From NCBI GenBank assembly GCA_022768465.1, contig JALELZ010000002.1:1-64000 (forward strand): a DNA stretch of 64,000 bases, written 5' to 3'. Shown here piece after piece: positions 25,055 through 33,152 of the stretch. The translations under genes were made by a program, and so were the position numbers. Position 1 is the first letter of the stretch. Each line of letters begins with the position of its first letter. Source of the stretch: Lachnospiraceae bacterium. GTDB lineage: Bacteria; Bacillota; Clostridia; Lachnospirales; Lachnospiraceae. The notes below the pieces were generated by a model. That model did not search any database and was not told the DNA's origin. It saw only the letters and a list, made by a program, of their open reading frames with translations.

Positions 25055-26218
25055 ATGCATATGAGAGAGTTATCACAGAGAACAGCAAATTTTACAGATT
25101 CGGTAATAAGAAGAATGACAAGGATCGCCCTTAAGTACGGAGCAGTTAATCTTTCACAGGGCTTTCCTGATTTTGATCCGCCAAAGGAGATACTTGAGGC
25201 ATTAAAAAAGACAGCCGATGAAAATGTTCATCAGTATGCTATAACCTGGGGAGCTCCTAATTTAAGAAAGGCAATTGCAGAAAAACAGTCAAGACTTATG
25301 GGCTTTGACATTGATCCTGACAGTGAGATCGTTGTCACCTGCGGAAGTACAGAGGCTATGATGGCAACTATGATGTCTATCATAAATCCAGGAGATAAGG
25401 TCGCTATATTCTCACCTTTTTACGAGAACTACGGTGCAGACACTATTCTTTCCGGAGCAGAGCCTATATATGTTCCGCTCGTTCCGCCTGAGTATGATTT
25501 TAATAAGGATGAGCTTGAGGCGGCATTTAAAGCCGGAGCAAAGGCTTTGGTGCTCTGTAATCCTTCAAATCCGTGCGGAAAGGTATTCTCGGAAAAGGAG
25601 CTTTTGGATATAGCCGAGCTTGCGGAGAAATATGATGCTTATGTCGTTACAGATGAGGTGTACGAGCACATCGTGTTTGCGCCTTATAAGCACATTTATT
25701 TTGCTTCTCTTCCGGGAATGAGAAAAAGAACTATTTCCTGCAGCTCGCTTTCCAAGACCTATTCGATAACCGGCTGGAGGCTCGGATATACCATCGCTCC
25801 GCCTGAGATAACAGACAGAATAAGGAAGGTGCATGACTTCCTTACAGTAGGAGCACCTGCACCGCTTCAGGAGGCGATTGTAACAGGTCTTAAGTTTTGT
25901 CAGGATTATTATGATGAATTCCTGAGAGAATACACAGAGAAAAGAGACATTTTCATAAAAGGACTGGATGATATAGGACTTAAGCACAACATCCCGGAGG
26001 GAGCATATTACATAATGGTCGATATCAGTGAATTCGGCTTTGAAAGTGATCTTGAATTCGCTGAAGAGCTCATTAAGAGAGTGGGTGTTGCCGGAGTTCC
26101 GGGCTCGATTTTCTTTAATGAGCCGGTCAATAATTATATAAGATTCAATTTCTCAAAGAAAAATGAAACATTGCACGATGCAATAGAAAGACTTTCACAT
26201 ATAAGAGAATGTTTTTAA
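25055..26218 (+). CDS. Class I/II PLP-dependent aminotransferase
   Basis: A 387-residue fold-type I aminotransferase. The PLP lysine is K234 in SSLSKTYSITGWRLGY; NPSNPCGKV and DEVYEHI (the Asp that pairs with the pyridine nitrogen) lie upstream, and an N-terminal NLSQGFPDF motif is present. Sequence features fit the methionine/kynurenine/glutamine aminotransferase branch (YbdL or KAT-like), some members of which transaminate methionine to 4-methylthio-2-oxobutanoate. Its position between metQ and metNI supports a role on the amino acid imported by that system (inference). Two ATGs at 25055 and 25061 are possible starts; both have only a weak ribosome site. Confidence 0.88.
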   Translation: MHMRELSQRTANFTDSVIRRMTRIALKYGAVNLSQGFPDFDPPKEILEALKKTADENVHQYAITWGAPNLRKAIAEKQSRLMGFDIDPDSEIVVTCGSTEAMMATMMSIINPGDKVAIFSPFYENYGADTILSGAEPIYVPLVPPEYDFNKDELEAAFKAGAKALVLCNPSNPCGKVFSEKELLDIAELAEKYDAYVVTDEVYEHIVFAPYKHIYFASLPGMRKRTISCSSLSKTYSITGWRLGYTIAPPEITDRIRKVHDFLTVGAPAPLQEAIVTGLKFCQDYYDEFLREYTEKRDIFIKGLDDIGLKHNIPEGAYYIMVDISEFGFESDLEFAEELIKRVGVAGVPGSIFFNEPVNNYIRFNFSKKNETLHDAIERLSHIRECF

Positions 26219-26248
26219 AGGGATTTATTTAAGATAGAAGGTATAGAA

Positions 26249-27202
26249 ATGTATAAGGTTAAAGTAGGTATAGTAGGACTTGGAAATGTTGGCTGTCACG
26301 TGCTTTACACTCTGGCTCTTCAAGGTATAGGTGATGAGTTTGTGTTAGTTGACCTTAATGAGAGCAAGGCCGCTGCTGAAAGACAGGATGTTTTTGACAG
26401 CGCTGAATTTCTTCCTCACAGAGTAAAGATAAGTCTCGGAAGCTTTGAGGATCTCGGAGATTGTGATGTTATTGTAAATGCTGTAGGCAAGATCACTTTG
26501 CTTATAGGAAACTCAGACAGAGTAGCAGAGCTTAAGTTTAATATTCCTGCGGTAAGAAGCTATGCAAAAAAAATAGCAGAATCGGGATTTAAGGGATATA
26601 TAGTTAATATTTCAAATCCGTGCGATGTCATTACCAATGAGCTTATCAGACTTATTCCTCTTCCAAAGGGACATATTTTCGGAACAGGCACCGGACTTGA
26701 CACTGCAAGACTTAAGGCACATGTAGCTGACAAATGCAATATAGATCCTAAATCGATCAATGGTTACATGATAGGTGAGCACGGCAGCTCACAGATGACT
26801 CCATGGTCAACCTTTAATATAAATGGTATGCCGCTTGACGAGCTTGTAAAGACAGACCCGCGCTTTGACATTGACAGAGCCAATGCTGAGCTTGCAGGAC
26901 GCGAGGGCGGCTGGGTCACCTTCAGCGGAAAGCATCACACAGACTTTGCAATTGCTCTTACAGCTGCCCGCTGCGTAAAGGCGATTGTATTTGACGAAAA
27001 GATGGTTATTCCTGCAAGCTGCAAGCTTGAGGGTGAATACGGTGAGACCGGAGTTTGTGCCGGAGTACCTGCAGTAATAGGTGCGAACGGAGTTGAAAAG
27101 ATCATTGAGCTCCCGCTTACTGATACAGAAAAAGAGAAATTCCATCTTTGCTGCGATCATATCAGAGAAAACATCAGGATCGCAGCGGAAATTAAAGAAT
27201 AA
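26249..27202 (+). CDS. L-2-hydroxyacid dehydrogenase of the lactate/malate dehydrogenase family
   Basis: A 317-residue NAD-dependent dehydrogenase. The Rossmann motif is VGIVGLGNVGCHVLYTLA; the active-site stretch GTGTGLDTARLK includes the substrate-binding Arg, and the catalytic His is H178 in IGEHGSSQ. Family relatives include L-lactate and L-2-hydroxyisocaproate dehydrogenases. The residues around the substrate loop are not those of a typical lactate dehydrogenase, so a larger 2-oxo acid is likely. Placed 30 bases after the aminotransferase, it could reduce the 2-oxo acid made by that enzyme to an L-2-hydroxy acid and so re-oxidise NADH. The ribosome site is GAAGG. Confidence 0.85.
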   Translation: MYKVKVGIVGLGNVGCHVLYTLALQGIGDEFVLVDLNESKAAAERQDVFDSAEFLPHRVKISLGSFEDLGDCDVIVNAVGKITLLIGNSDRVAELKFNIPAVRSYAKKIAESGFKGYIVNISNPCDVITNELIRLIPLPKGHIFGTGTGLDTARLKAHVADKCNIDPKSINGYMIGEHGSSQMTPWSTFNINGMPLDELVKTDPRFDIDRANAELAGREGGWVTFSGKHHTDFAIALTAARCVKAIVFDEKMVIPASCKLEGEYGETGVCAGVPAVIGANGVEKIIELPLTDTEKEKFHLCCDHIRENIRIAAEIKE

Positions 27203-27249
27203 ACCTGCCTTAGGAGATTTGATTTAGTAACATTCGGAGGAATCAGGCA

Positions 27250-28296
27250 TTGATAGAGCTTAAGCATATAGTAAAGGAATTTAATGACAACGGCAGAGAT
27301 GTACATGCTGTAAATGATGTCAGCATTACCGTTAATGACGGAGACATTTACGGGATAATCGGATTCTCCGGTGCCGGCAAATCTACACTTGTAAGATGCA
27401 TAAACCTGCTTGGAAGACCAAATTCCGGCGAGGTCATTATAGACGGAACCGATATTACCAGGCTTCCTGCAAGGGAGCTCAGGGAAGCCAGAAAAAAGAT
27501 CGGTATGATCTTCCAGCATTTTAATCTTATGCCGTCAAGGACCGTTGCGGGCAATGTTGCCTATCCGTTAAAGGGAAGCGGACTTTCGAAGGATGAAATC
27601 AATAAAAAGGTTCAGAAGCTTTTAGAGATGGTTGAGATATCCGATAAGGCAGGAGCTTACCCGTCACAGCTTTCAGGCGGTCAGAAGCAGCGTGTGGCAA
27701 TTGCAAGAGCACTTGCAAATGATCCTAAAATACTTCTTTGCGATGAGGCTACCTCAGCGCTTGATCCTCAGACTACACATTCTATACTTAAGCTCCTAAA
27801 AAAGCTAAATAAGGAGCTTGGCATAACTATTGTAGTCATTACCCATGAGATGGACGTTATTAAGACTATCTGCAACAAGGTTGCCGTTATGGAAAAAGGT
27901 AATGTAGTAGAGTCCGGAGATGTGATGACGGTATTTACAAAGCCTGAGGCTAAGCTTACCAGGGACTTTATCAAGTCTACTTCCAACCTTTCGAAGGCAG
28001 AGGAGTTCCTGCGCGACGGCAATCCTACAACAAGGCTTAAGCCGGGCGAGGTCATGGCAAGACTTAATTATAATAATGTCAGAGTGTCAGAGCCTATTAT
28101 ATCTACTGCAATCTTAAAGTATCAGGTATATATGAATATCATACTTGCGGATGTTGAGATAGTAGGTGATCTTTCTATAGGAGGCACCGTAGTTATTATC
28201 AGCGGTGAAGCGGATAATATTAATAAGGCACTTGAATACTTTGAAAGTCAGAATGTTAATGTGGAGGTGATTAAGGATGCAAGAGTTTCTGCTTAA
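27250..28296 (+). CDS. metN: Methionine ABC transporter ATP-binding protein
   Basis: A 348-residue ABC ATPase with Walker A GFSGAGKST, signature LSGGQKQRVAIARA and Walker B ILLCDEATSALD. After the nucleotide-binding domain, the last about 90 residues form a NIL domain, which in MetN binds methionine and inhibits transport when the cell has enough. The start is TTG at 27250 with GGAGG eight bases upstream. The gene overlaps metI by 20 bases. MetN powers uptake of the amino acid bound by MetQ upstream. Confidence 0.94.
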   Translation: MIELKHIVKEFNDNGRDVHAVNDVSITVNDGDIYGIIGFSGAGKSTLVRCINLLGRPNSGEVIIDGTDITRLPARELREARKKIGMIFQHFNLMPSRTVAGNVAYPLKGSGLSKDEINKKVQKLLEMVEISDKAGAYPSQLSGGQKQRVAIARALANDPKILLCDEATSALDPQTTHSILKLLKKLNKELGITIVVITHEMDVIKTICNKVAVMEKGNVVESGDVMTVFTKPEAKLTRDFIKSTSNLSKAEEFLRDGNPTTRLKPGEVMARLNYNNVRVSEPIISTAILKYQVYMNIILADVEIVGDLSIGGTVVIISGEADNINKALEYFESQNVNVEVIKDARVSA

Positions 28297-28957
28297 TAAT
28301 ATGCCGAATGTATCTGCTCACTGGAGCGATTTTATTGAGGCGATGAAGGATACCCTGATAATGGAGCTCTGGGCAGGAATTATCGCTTTTGTGATAGGAC
28401 TTGTGCTGGGCGTTGTACTTACAGTAACGAAGACAGGCGGAATACTTGAGAATAAGCCTGTTTATAAGGTCATAGATTCGGTTATCAATCTTTTCCGTTC
28501 TATACCGTTCATTATTCTTCTGACAGCTTTAATGCCTCTTTCAAGGCTTGTAATGGGTACGGCCATATATGTAAGGGGTGCAATCGTTCCGCTTGTTTTC
28601 GGCTGCACACCGTTCTTTACAAGACAGGTCGAGGCGGCACTTGCTGAAACTGATTACGGACTTATAGAGGCGGCTCTTTCAATGGGCTCCAGCCCTGTCG
28701 AGGTTATATTCAGAGTGTATTTAAGAGAGAGTACTGCAGCGCTTGCAAGAGCGACTACTATAACTGCCATAAGCCTTCTCGGACTGACGGCAATGGCAGG
28801 CGCAGTAGGTGCAGGCGGACTCGGTGATTTTGCGATCCGCTACGGACACGACAGAAATATGACGGATATTACCTGGGCTACAGTTATCGTGCTCGTTATA
28901 GCCGTAAGCCTTGTTCAGTGGCTCGGCGGGCACATAGCAAAAAAGAATACTCACTAA
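28277..28957 (+). CDS. metI: Methionine ABC transporter permease
   Basis: A 226-residue permease with about five transmembrane helices. The EAA loop that docks on the ATPase is visible as IEAALSMGSSPVEVIFRVYL. It starts inside the end of metN (20-base overlap) and is preceded by AAGG/GGAGG within metN, so the two are coupled. It forms the membrane channel of the MetNI complex. Confidence 0.94.
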   Translation: MQEFLLNNMPNVSAHWSDFIEAMKDTLIMELWAGIIAFVIGLVLGVVLTVTKTGGILENKPVYKVIDSVINLFRSIPFIILLTALMPLSRLVMGTAIYVRGAIVPLVFGCTPFFTRQVEAALAETDYGLIEAALSMGSSPVEVIFRVYLRESTAALARATTITAISLLGLTAMAGAVGAGGLGDFAIRYGHDRNMTDITWATVIVLVIAVSLVQWLGGHIAKKNTH

Positions 28958-28992
28958 AGTAAACTGTATTTGATTTTTATACATTTTAACTG

Positions 28993-29021
28993 TTGACGAA
29001 TTGACATTTTTGCGTTAATAT
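28993..29021 (+). promoter_or_regulatory. Promoter of the TrpX-type ABC transporter operon
   Basis: TTGACG (28993-28998), 17 bases, TAATAT (29016-29021). The transcript leader then holds two hairpins in tandem: TAAGCA/TGCTTA (29087-29092 with 29100-29105) and CAGCATC/GATGCTG (29106-29112 with 29120-29126). The second ends four bases before the GGAGGAGG ribosome site. Confidence 0.55.
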
Positions 29022-29145
29022 ATCAATGCTTTCATGCGTTAAAGCAAAATAGCAGAAGGCAAAAATACTTAAGCGAATAATTTACTTAAGCAAAATAAAT
29101 GCTTACAGCATCGTCAACAGATGCTGCGAAGGAGGAGGAATCATT

Positions 29146-30186
29146 ATGAAACTTTACAGAAAGATCTTAGCGCTCGGACTTACAGCAGCTATGCTCGGAC
29201 TTACAGCATGCGGTTCATCAGGCGCTGATGCTACATCTGCAGCTGAGTCAGAGTCAGATACTGAAGCAGCAGAGGAGACTTCAGAGGAAGCAGCAGACGG
29301 ACAGACTTATAACATCGGTATCTGTCAGCTTATTCAGCATCCGGCACTTGATCAGGCAACACAGGGCTTTAAGGATGCCGTTACAGAGGGTCTCGGAGAG
29401 GAAAATGTAAACTTTGACGAGCAGAACGCAAACGGTGATGCTGCAACAGCAACTACTATCTGCACAAACTTTGTTGCTGAGGACGTTGATCTCATCCTTG
29501 CTAATGCAACAGCTTCAATTCAGGCTGCAGCAGCTGCTACAGGAGATATTCCTATCCTTGGTACATCTATCACAGACTACGGCGTAGCTCTTGATATCGC
29601 TGATTTTGACGGAACCGTAGGCGGAAACATTTCAGGTACATCTGACTGTGCACCTCTTGAGGAGCAGGCTTCCATGATGGAGGATATTTTCCCGGATGCT
29701 CAGACTATCGGTATCCTTTACTGCTCAGCAGAGCCGAACTCAAAGTTCCAGGCTGATACAGTACAGGCAAAGCTTGAAGCTGACGGCAAGACAGTTAAGA
29801 TCTATACATTCTCTGATTCAAACGATCTTGCATCTGTAACTTCAGAGGCATGTGACAATGTAGATGCTCTTTACATTCCTACAGACAATACAGCAGCATC
29901 CTACACAGAGACTATCAACAATATTGCACTTCCTGCAAAGACACCTATCTTCGCAGGTGAGGAAGGCATCATGGCAGGCTGCGGTGTTGCTACACTTTCA
30001 ATCAGCTACTATAACATCGGTTACGTAACAGGACAGATGGCAGTAGAGATACTTAAGGATGGCGCTGACATTTCAACAATGTCTATCCGTTATGATGATG
30101 CTCCTGTTAAGAAGTATAATCCGGCAATCTGCGAGGAGCTCGGACTTACAATGCCTGAGGATTATGAGGCTTACGAGGCTGAATAA
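29146..30186 (+). CDS. ABC transporter substrate-binding lipoprotein (TrpX/ABC_sub_bind family)
   Basis: A 346-residue lipoprotein with a signal peptide ending in LTAC (C22 lipidated) and an acidic Ser/Thr/Glu linker. The mature domain has the ABC_sub_bind/peripla-BP fold: IGICQLIQHPALDQATQGF, a TATASIQ-like ligand loop, IGILYCSAEPNS and VDALYIPTDN. This family includes the streptococcal tryptophan-binding TrpX, but many members have unknown ligands, so the substrate is open. It has a very strong ribosome site. It heads an operon with a permease and an ATPase, separated by a hairpin that probably makes it the most abundant component. Confidence 0.88.
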   Translation: MKLYRKILALGLTAAMLGLTACGSSGADATSAAESESDTEAAEETSEEAADGQTYNIGICQLIQHPALDQATQGFKDAVTEGLGEENVNFDEQNANGDAATATTICTNFVAEDVDLILANATASIQAAAAATGDIPILGTSITDYGVALDIADFDGTVGGNISGTSDCAPLEEQASMMEDIFPDAQTIGILYCSAEPNSKFQADTVQAKLEADGKTVKIYTFSDSNDLASVTSEACDNVDALYIPTDNTAASYTETINNIALPAKTPIFAGEEGIMAGCGVATLSISYYNIGYVTGQMAVEILKDGADISTMSIRYDDAPVKKYNPAICEELGLTMPEDYEAYEAE

Positions 30187-30213
30187 TTTATAAATATTTA
30201 ACTATGATCATTT

Positions 30214-30247
30214 GGGGCTGCCGTGCTTATGATGGCGCGGCGGCTCC
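30214..30247 (+). terminator. GC-rich hairpin between binding protein and permease genes
   Basis: Arms 30214-30226 and 30235-30247 pair over 12-13 bases with a few G-U pairs; the T-run is short. It is a likely partial terminator or 3' stabiliser. A second perfect 8-bp inverted repeat (30285-30292 with 30302-30309) follows before the permease ribosome site. Confidence 0.5.
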
Positions 30248-30341
30248 GTTTACTGTATAGTGGCTCAAGCAGGTCTTATGGGGCATTCTGCATTAATGAG
30301 CTGCAGAATTTGAAAAACAATTATTTTTTTCGGAGGGTAAA

Positions 30342-31295
30342 ATGGCTGCTTATTTAAGTTCACTCAGCCTTGCCGGACTTGCCGGCAGACTTCCTGCGAG
30401 TGTTGCGCAGGGACTTATATGGGGTATCATGGCACTCGGTGTTTACGTCACCTTCAGACTTTTGGATATTGCCGATCTTTCTGTTGACGGAACCTTTTCA
30501 ACAGGCGGTGCTGTATCTGTAATGCTTATTGTCGGAGGAATGAATCCCTGGCTTGCAGTCCTTATAGCGACTGTCTGCGGCCTTATCGTTGGCTGCGTTA
30601 CCGGACTTCTTCATACAAAGCTCGGTATTCCGGCTATACTTGCAGGTATTCTTTCACAGTATGCACTGTACTCTATCAACCTGGCAATTATGCATTTTAA
30701 AGCCAATCAGGCTGTAAGCGTTGATAAGTTCTATCTTATAGTTTCATCAAGACATATTACACCTGCTATCATTACCGGATTTGCATTTGCAGTTATAGTT
30801 ATAGCAGTCATGTACTGGTTCTTCGGAACTGAGATGGGTGCATCTCTTCGTGCTACCGGTTGCAACCCGACGATGTCAAAGGCACAGGGCATAGATATTA
30901 ATGCTATGAAGGTGCTCGGTCTTGCAATTTCCAACGGACTTGTTGCACTTGCCGGAGGACTTTCCGCACAGTATTCAGGATTTGCCGATGTCAACAGCGG
31001 AAGAGGTGCTATCGTTATCGGACTTGCCGCAGTTATTATCGGTGAGGTATTAGGTGAGGCTGTTTTAGGAAAGAAGCTTAACTTCGCAGGACGCCTTTCT
31101 TTTGTAGTTATAGGCGGAATCATTTATTATATTATTTATACGCTGGTTCTCTGGCTTAAGCTTGATCCTAATCTGATGAAGCTCTTCACAGCTGTTATTG
31201 TTGCGATTTTCCTTGCTGTTCCTTATCTTAAGGGTCAGGCAAAAAATTCATTTATGAAGGCTGGTAAACAGTCTGCTGCAAAGGAGGTAAAGTAA
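30342..31295 (+). CDS. ABC transporter permease (TrpY/branched-chain-type)
   Basis: A 317-residue permease of the BPD_transp_2 group with about eight hydrophobic helices. The glycine-rich stretch SVDGTFSTGGAVS near residue 47 and the GCNPTMSKAQGID motif that contacts the ATPase are typical of permeases that pair with ABC_sub_bind proteins. It has CGGAGGG before ATG and its stop overlaps the ATPase start by one base (TAATG). It forms the channel for the ligand bound by the lipoprotein upstream. Confidence 0.88.
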   Translation: MAAYLSSLSLAGLAGRLPASVAQGLIWGIMALGVYVTFRLLDIADLSVDGTFSTGGAVSVMLIVGGMNPWLAVLIATVCGLIVGCVTGLLHTKLGIPAILAGILSQYALYSINLAIMHFKANQAVSVDKFYLIVSSRHITPAIITGFAFAVIVIAVMYWFFGTEMGASLRATGCNPTMSKAQGIDINAMKVLGLAISNGLVALAGGLSAQYSGFADVNSGRGAIVIGLAAVIIGEVLGEAVLGKKLNFAGRLSFVVIGGIIYYIIYTLVLWLKLDPNLMKLFTAVIVAIFLAVPYLKGQAKNSFMKAGKQSAAKEVK

Positions 31296-32089
31296 TGCTT
31301 GAACTGAAAGATGTATGCAAGACCTTCAATGCAGGTACTGTTAATGAAAAGGTTGCCTTACGAGGCGTAAACCTTACTCTTGAAGAGGGTGATTTCGTAA
31401 CAGTCATTGGAGGAAACGGTGCGGGCAAATCCACCACGCTTAACGCTATTGCAGGTGTGTGGCCTGTTGATGAGGGATCCATAATTATCGATGGCATCGA
31501 TGTTACGGGACTTCCGGATTTTAAACGTGCAAAGCTTATAGGACGTGTTTTCCAGGATCCTATGACGGGAACAGCTGCTACAATGCAGATCGAAGAGAAC
31601 CTTGCACTTGCAAACCGAAGAGGCTTAAGAAGAGGTCTCAAATGGGGTGTGACTAATGATGACAGAGAGCTTTTCGTTGAAAAGCTTAAGATTTTAAATT
31701 TAGGACTTGAGGACAGACTTACAGCGAAGGTGGGACTGCTTTCAGGCGGCCAGAGACAGGCTCTTACTCTTCTTATGGCAACTCTTCAGAGGCCAAAGCT
31801 CCTTCTTCTGGATGAGCATACTGCTGCTCTTGATCCTAAGACCGCAGAGAAGGTGCTTGAAGCAACTGAGACAATAGTTAATTCTCAGAAGCTTACAACT
31901 CTCATGGTTACTCATAACATGAAGGATGCTATTAATCACGGAAACCGTCTTATCATGATGAATGAGGGTCATGTTGTACTTGATATCAAGGGCGAAGAGA
32001 AAAAACACCTTACCGTAGAGGATCTCTTACACCAGTTCGAAAGAGTATCCGGTCAGGAGTTTGCAAGTGATAAAGCACTTCTCGGATAA
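31295..32089 (+). CDS. ABC transporter ATP-binding protein (TrpZ-type)
   Basis: A 264-residue ABC ATPase. Walker A is GGNGAGKSTTL, the signature is LSGGQRQALTL, and Walker B is LLLLDEHTAALD (the H after DE is a feature of this subgroup). It begins one base inside the permease stop codon, with AAGGAGG upstream. It supplies energy to the TrpX-type transporter. Confidence 0.9.
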   Translation: MLELKDVCKTFNAGTVNEKVALRGVNLTLEEGDFVTVIGGNGAGKSTTLNAIAGVWPVDEGSIIIDGIDVTGLPDFKRAKLIGRVFQDPMTGTAATMQIEENLALANRRGLRRGLKWGVTNDDRELFVEKLKILNLGLEDRLTAKVGLLSGGQRQALTLLMATLQRPKLLLLDEHTAALDPKTAEKVLEATETIVNSQKLTTLMVTHNMKDAINHGNRLIMMNEGHVVLDIKGEEKKHLTVEDLLHQFERVSGQEFASDKALLG

Positions 32090-32170
32090 CACTATTAATA
32101 CCGCTTAAATCGCAGCATTCGGTCATTGACTAAAATGTTGTGATGGATTAGCATTTAAATGAAACGCGGT

Positions 32171-32211
32171 GAGCCAAACAGGCAAGGCGATTGTCCGCTT
32201 GGCTCTTTTTT
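32171..32211 (+). terminator. Terminator after the TrpX-type transporter operon
   Basis: GAGCCAA (32171-32177) pairs with TTGGCTC (32199-32205), followed by six T (32206-32211). Confidence 0.8.
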
Positions 32212-32244
32212 ATATAATTTAGTGAAGAATAAGAGGTACATATA

Positions 32245-32334
32245 ATGGCACATAAGATGGTTATAGCCATAGTTGCGATAGCATCAATTTGCGGAATTGC
32301 CATAACTGCACTCGCTACGATCGGAGACAGATAA
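32245..32334 (+). CDS. Small hydrophobic peptide, 29 aa
   Basis: A 29-codon frame with ATG at 32245 preceded by AAGAGG at a spacing of eight, and a TAA at 32332-32334. The product has a short basic start, one hydrophobic helix of about 19 residues (VIAIVAIASICGIAITALA) and an acidic GDR end, so it could be a single-pass membrane peptide. It lies between a terminator and the amidohydrolase gene, whose TTG start is four bases after its stop, implying coupling. No homologue is recognised by eye. The ribosome site and the coherent membrane-helix composition support it as a real gene. Confidence 0.55.
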   Translation: MAHKMVIAIVAIASICGIAITALATIGDR

Positions 32335-32338
32335 GGTA

Positions 32339-33151
32339 TTGAAGATAATTGATTTTCATGCTCATGTATATCCGGAAAAGATAGCATTGAGAGCTACAAG
32401 GAATGTCAGCAAGTATTACGGACTTGAATCTTCAGAGATTGCAGCAACTCCTGCCGAGCTTATACGTGAGGGAGCGGAAGTAGGAATTAATGAGTTCCTG
32501 CTTCTTCCTGTTGCTATGAAGCCTGGACAGGCAAGAGAGGTTAATGACTTTGCAATAAGTCTTTTAAAGGATCCGCATTTTCACAGCTTCGGATCAGTGC
32601 ATGCTGCCATGGGTGAGGATGCACTGATAGAAGAGGCTGATTATATAAGAGCAAACGGTTTATTGGGTATAAAGATCCATCCGGAAACTCAGTGCTTCGC
32701 TATAGATGATGAGAGACTTTTTCCGTTATATGACTATTGTCAGGAAAAGGAGATACCGTTTTATTTTCACTGCGGCCAGTATACAAATAATTATTCACAT
32801 CCGGAAAGGCTCAGATATATACTTAAGCTGTTTCCGAGACTTGACGTAGTCGGAGCACATCTTGGAGGCTGGAACGTTTTTGAAGAGGGTCCGGAGTTTT
32901 TAAAGGATCTGAACTGCTATACAGATATATCAAGCTGTATGGAATTTGTTGATAAAGATGACATGGTCGGATATATCAGGATGTTCGGCGCGGAAAGATG
33001 CATGTTCGGATGTGATTTTCCTTTCTTTTTACCGAAGGAAGTCAAAGAGCTCTTCATGAAGCTTCCTTTAACAGACAGAGAGCGTGAGCTTATTGCTCAT
33101 GAGAATGCAGAGATACTTTTAGAAAAGTGGAGCAAAAAAGCAGGTAAATGA
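32339..33151 (+). CDS. Amidohydrolase-2 family metal-dependent hydrolase
   Basis: A 270-residue TIM-barrel hydrolase of the amidohydrolase-2 (ACMSD-like) group. The N-terminal DFHAHVYP provides the HxH metal pair; a mid-sequence FYFHCGQ gives another His, VVGAHLGGW a further His, and the late FGCDFPFF holds the conserved Asp. Members decarboxylate or hydrolyse small organic acids. The substrate is not evident. It uses a TTG start (needed to include the HAH motif) four bases after the small membrane peptide gene, so the two are probably translated together. The CmpB-like gene follows after one base. Confidence 0.82.
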   Translation: MKIIDFHAHVYPEKIALRATRNVSKYYGLESSEIAATPAELIREGAEVGINEFLLLPVAMKPGQAREVNDFAISLLKDPHFHSFGSVHAAMGEDALIEEADYIRANGLLGIKIHPETQCFAIDDERLFPLYDYCQEKEIPFYFHCGQYTNNYSHPERLRYILKLFPRLDVVGAHLGGWNVFEEGPEFLKDLNCYTDISSCMEFVDKDDMVGYIRMFGAERCMFGCDFPFFLPKEVKELFMKLPLTDRERELIAHENAEILLEKWSKKAGK

Positions 33152-33152
33152 T

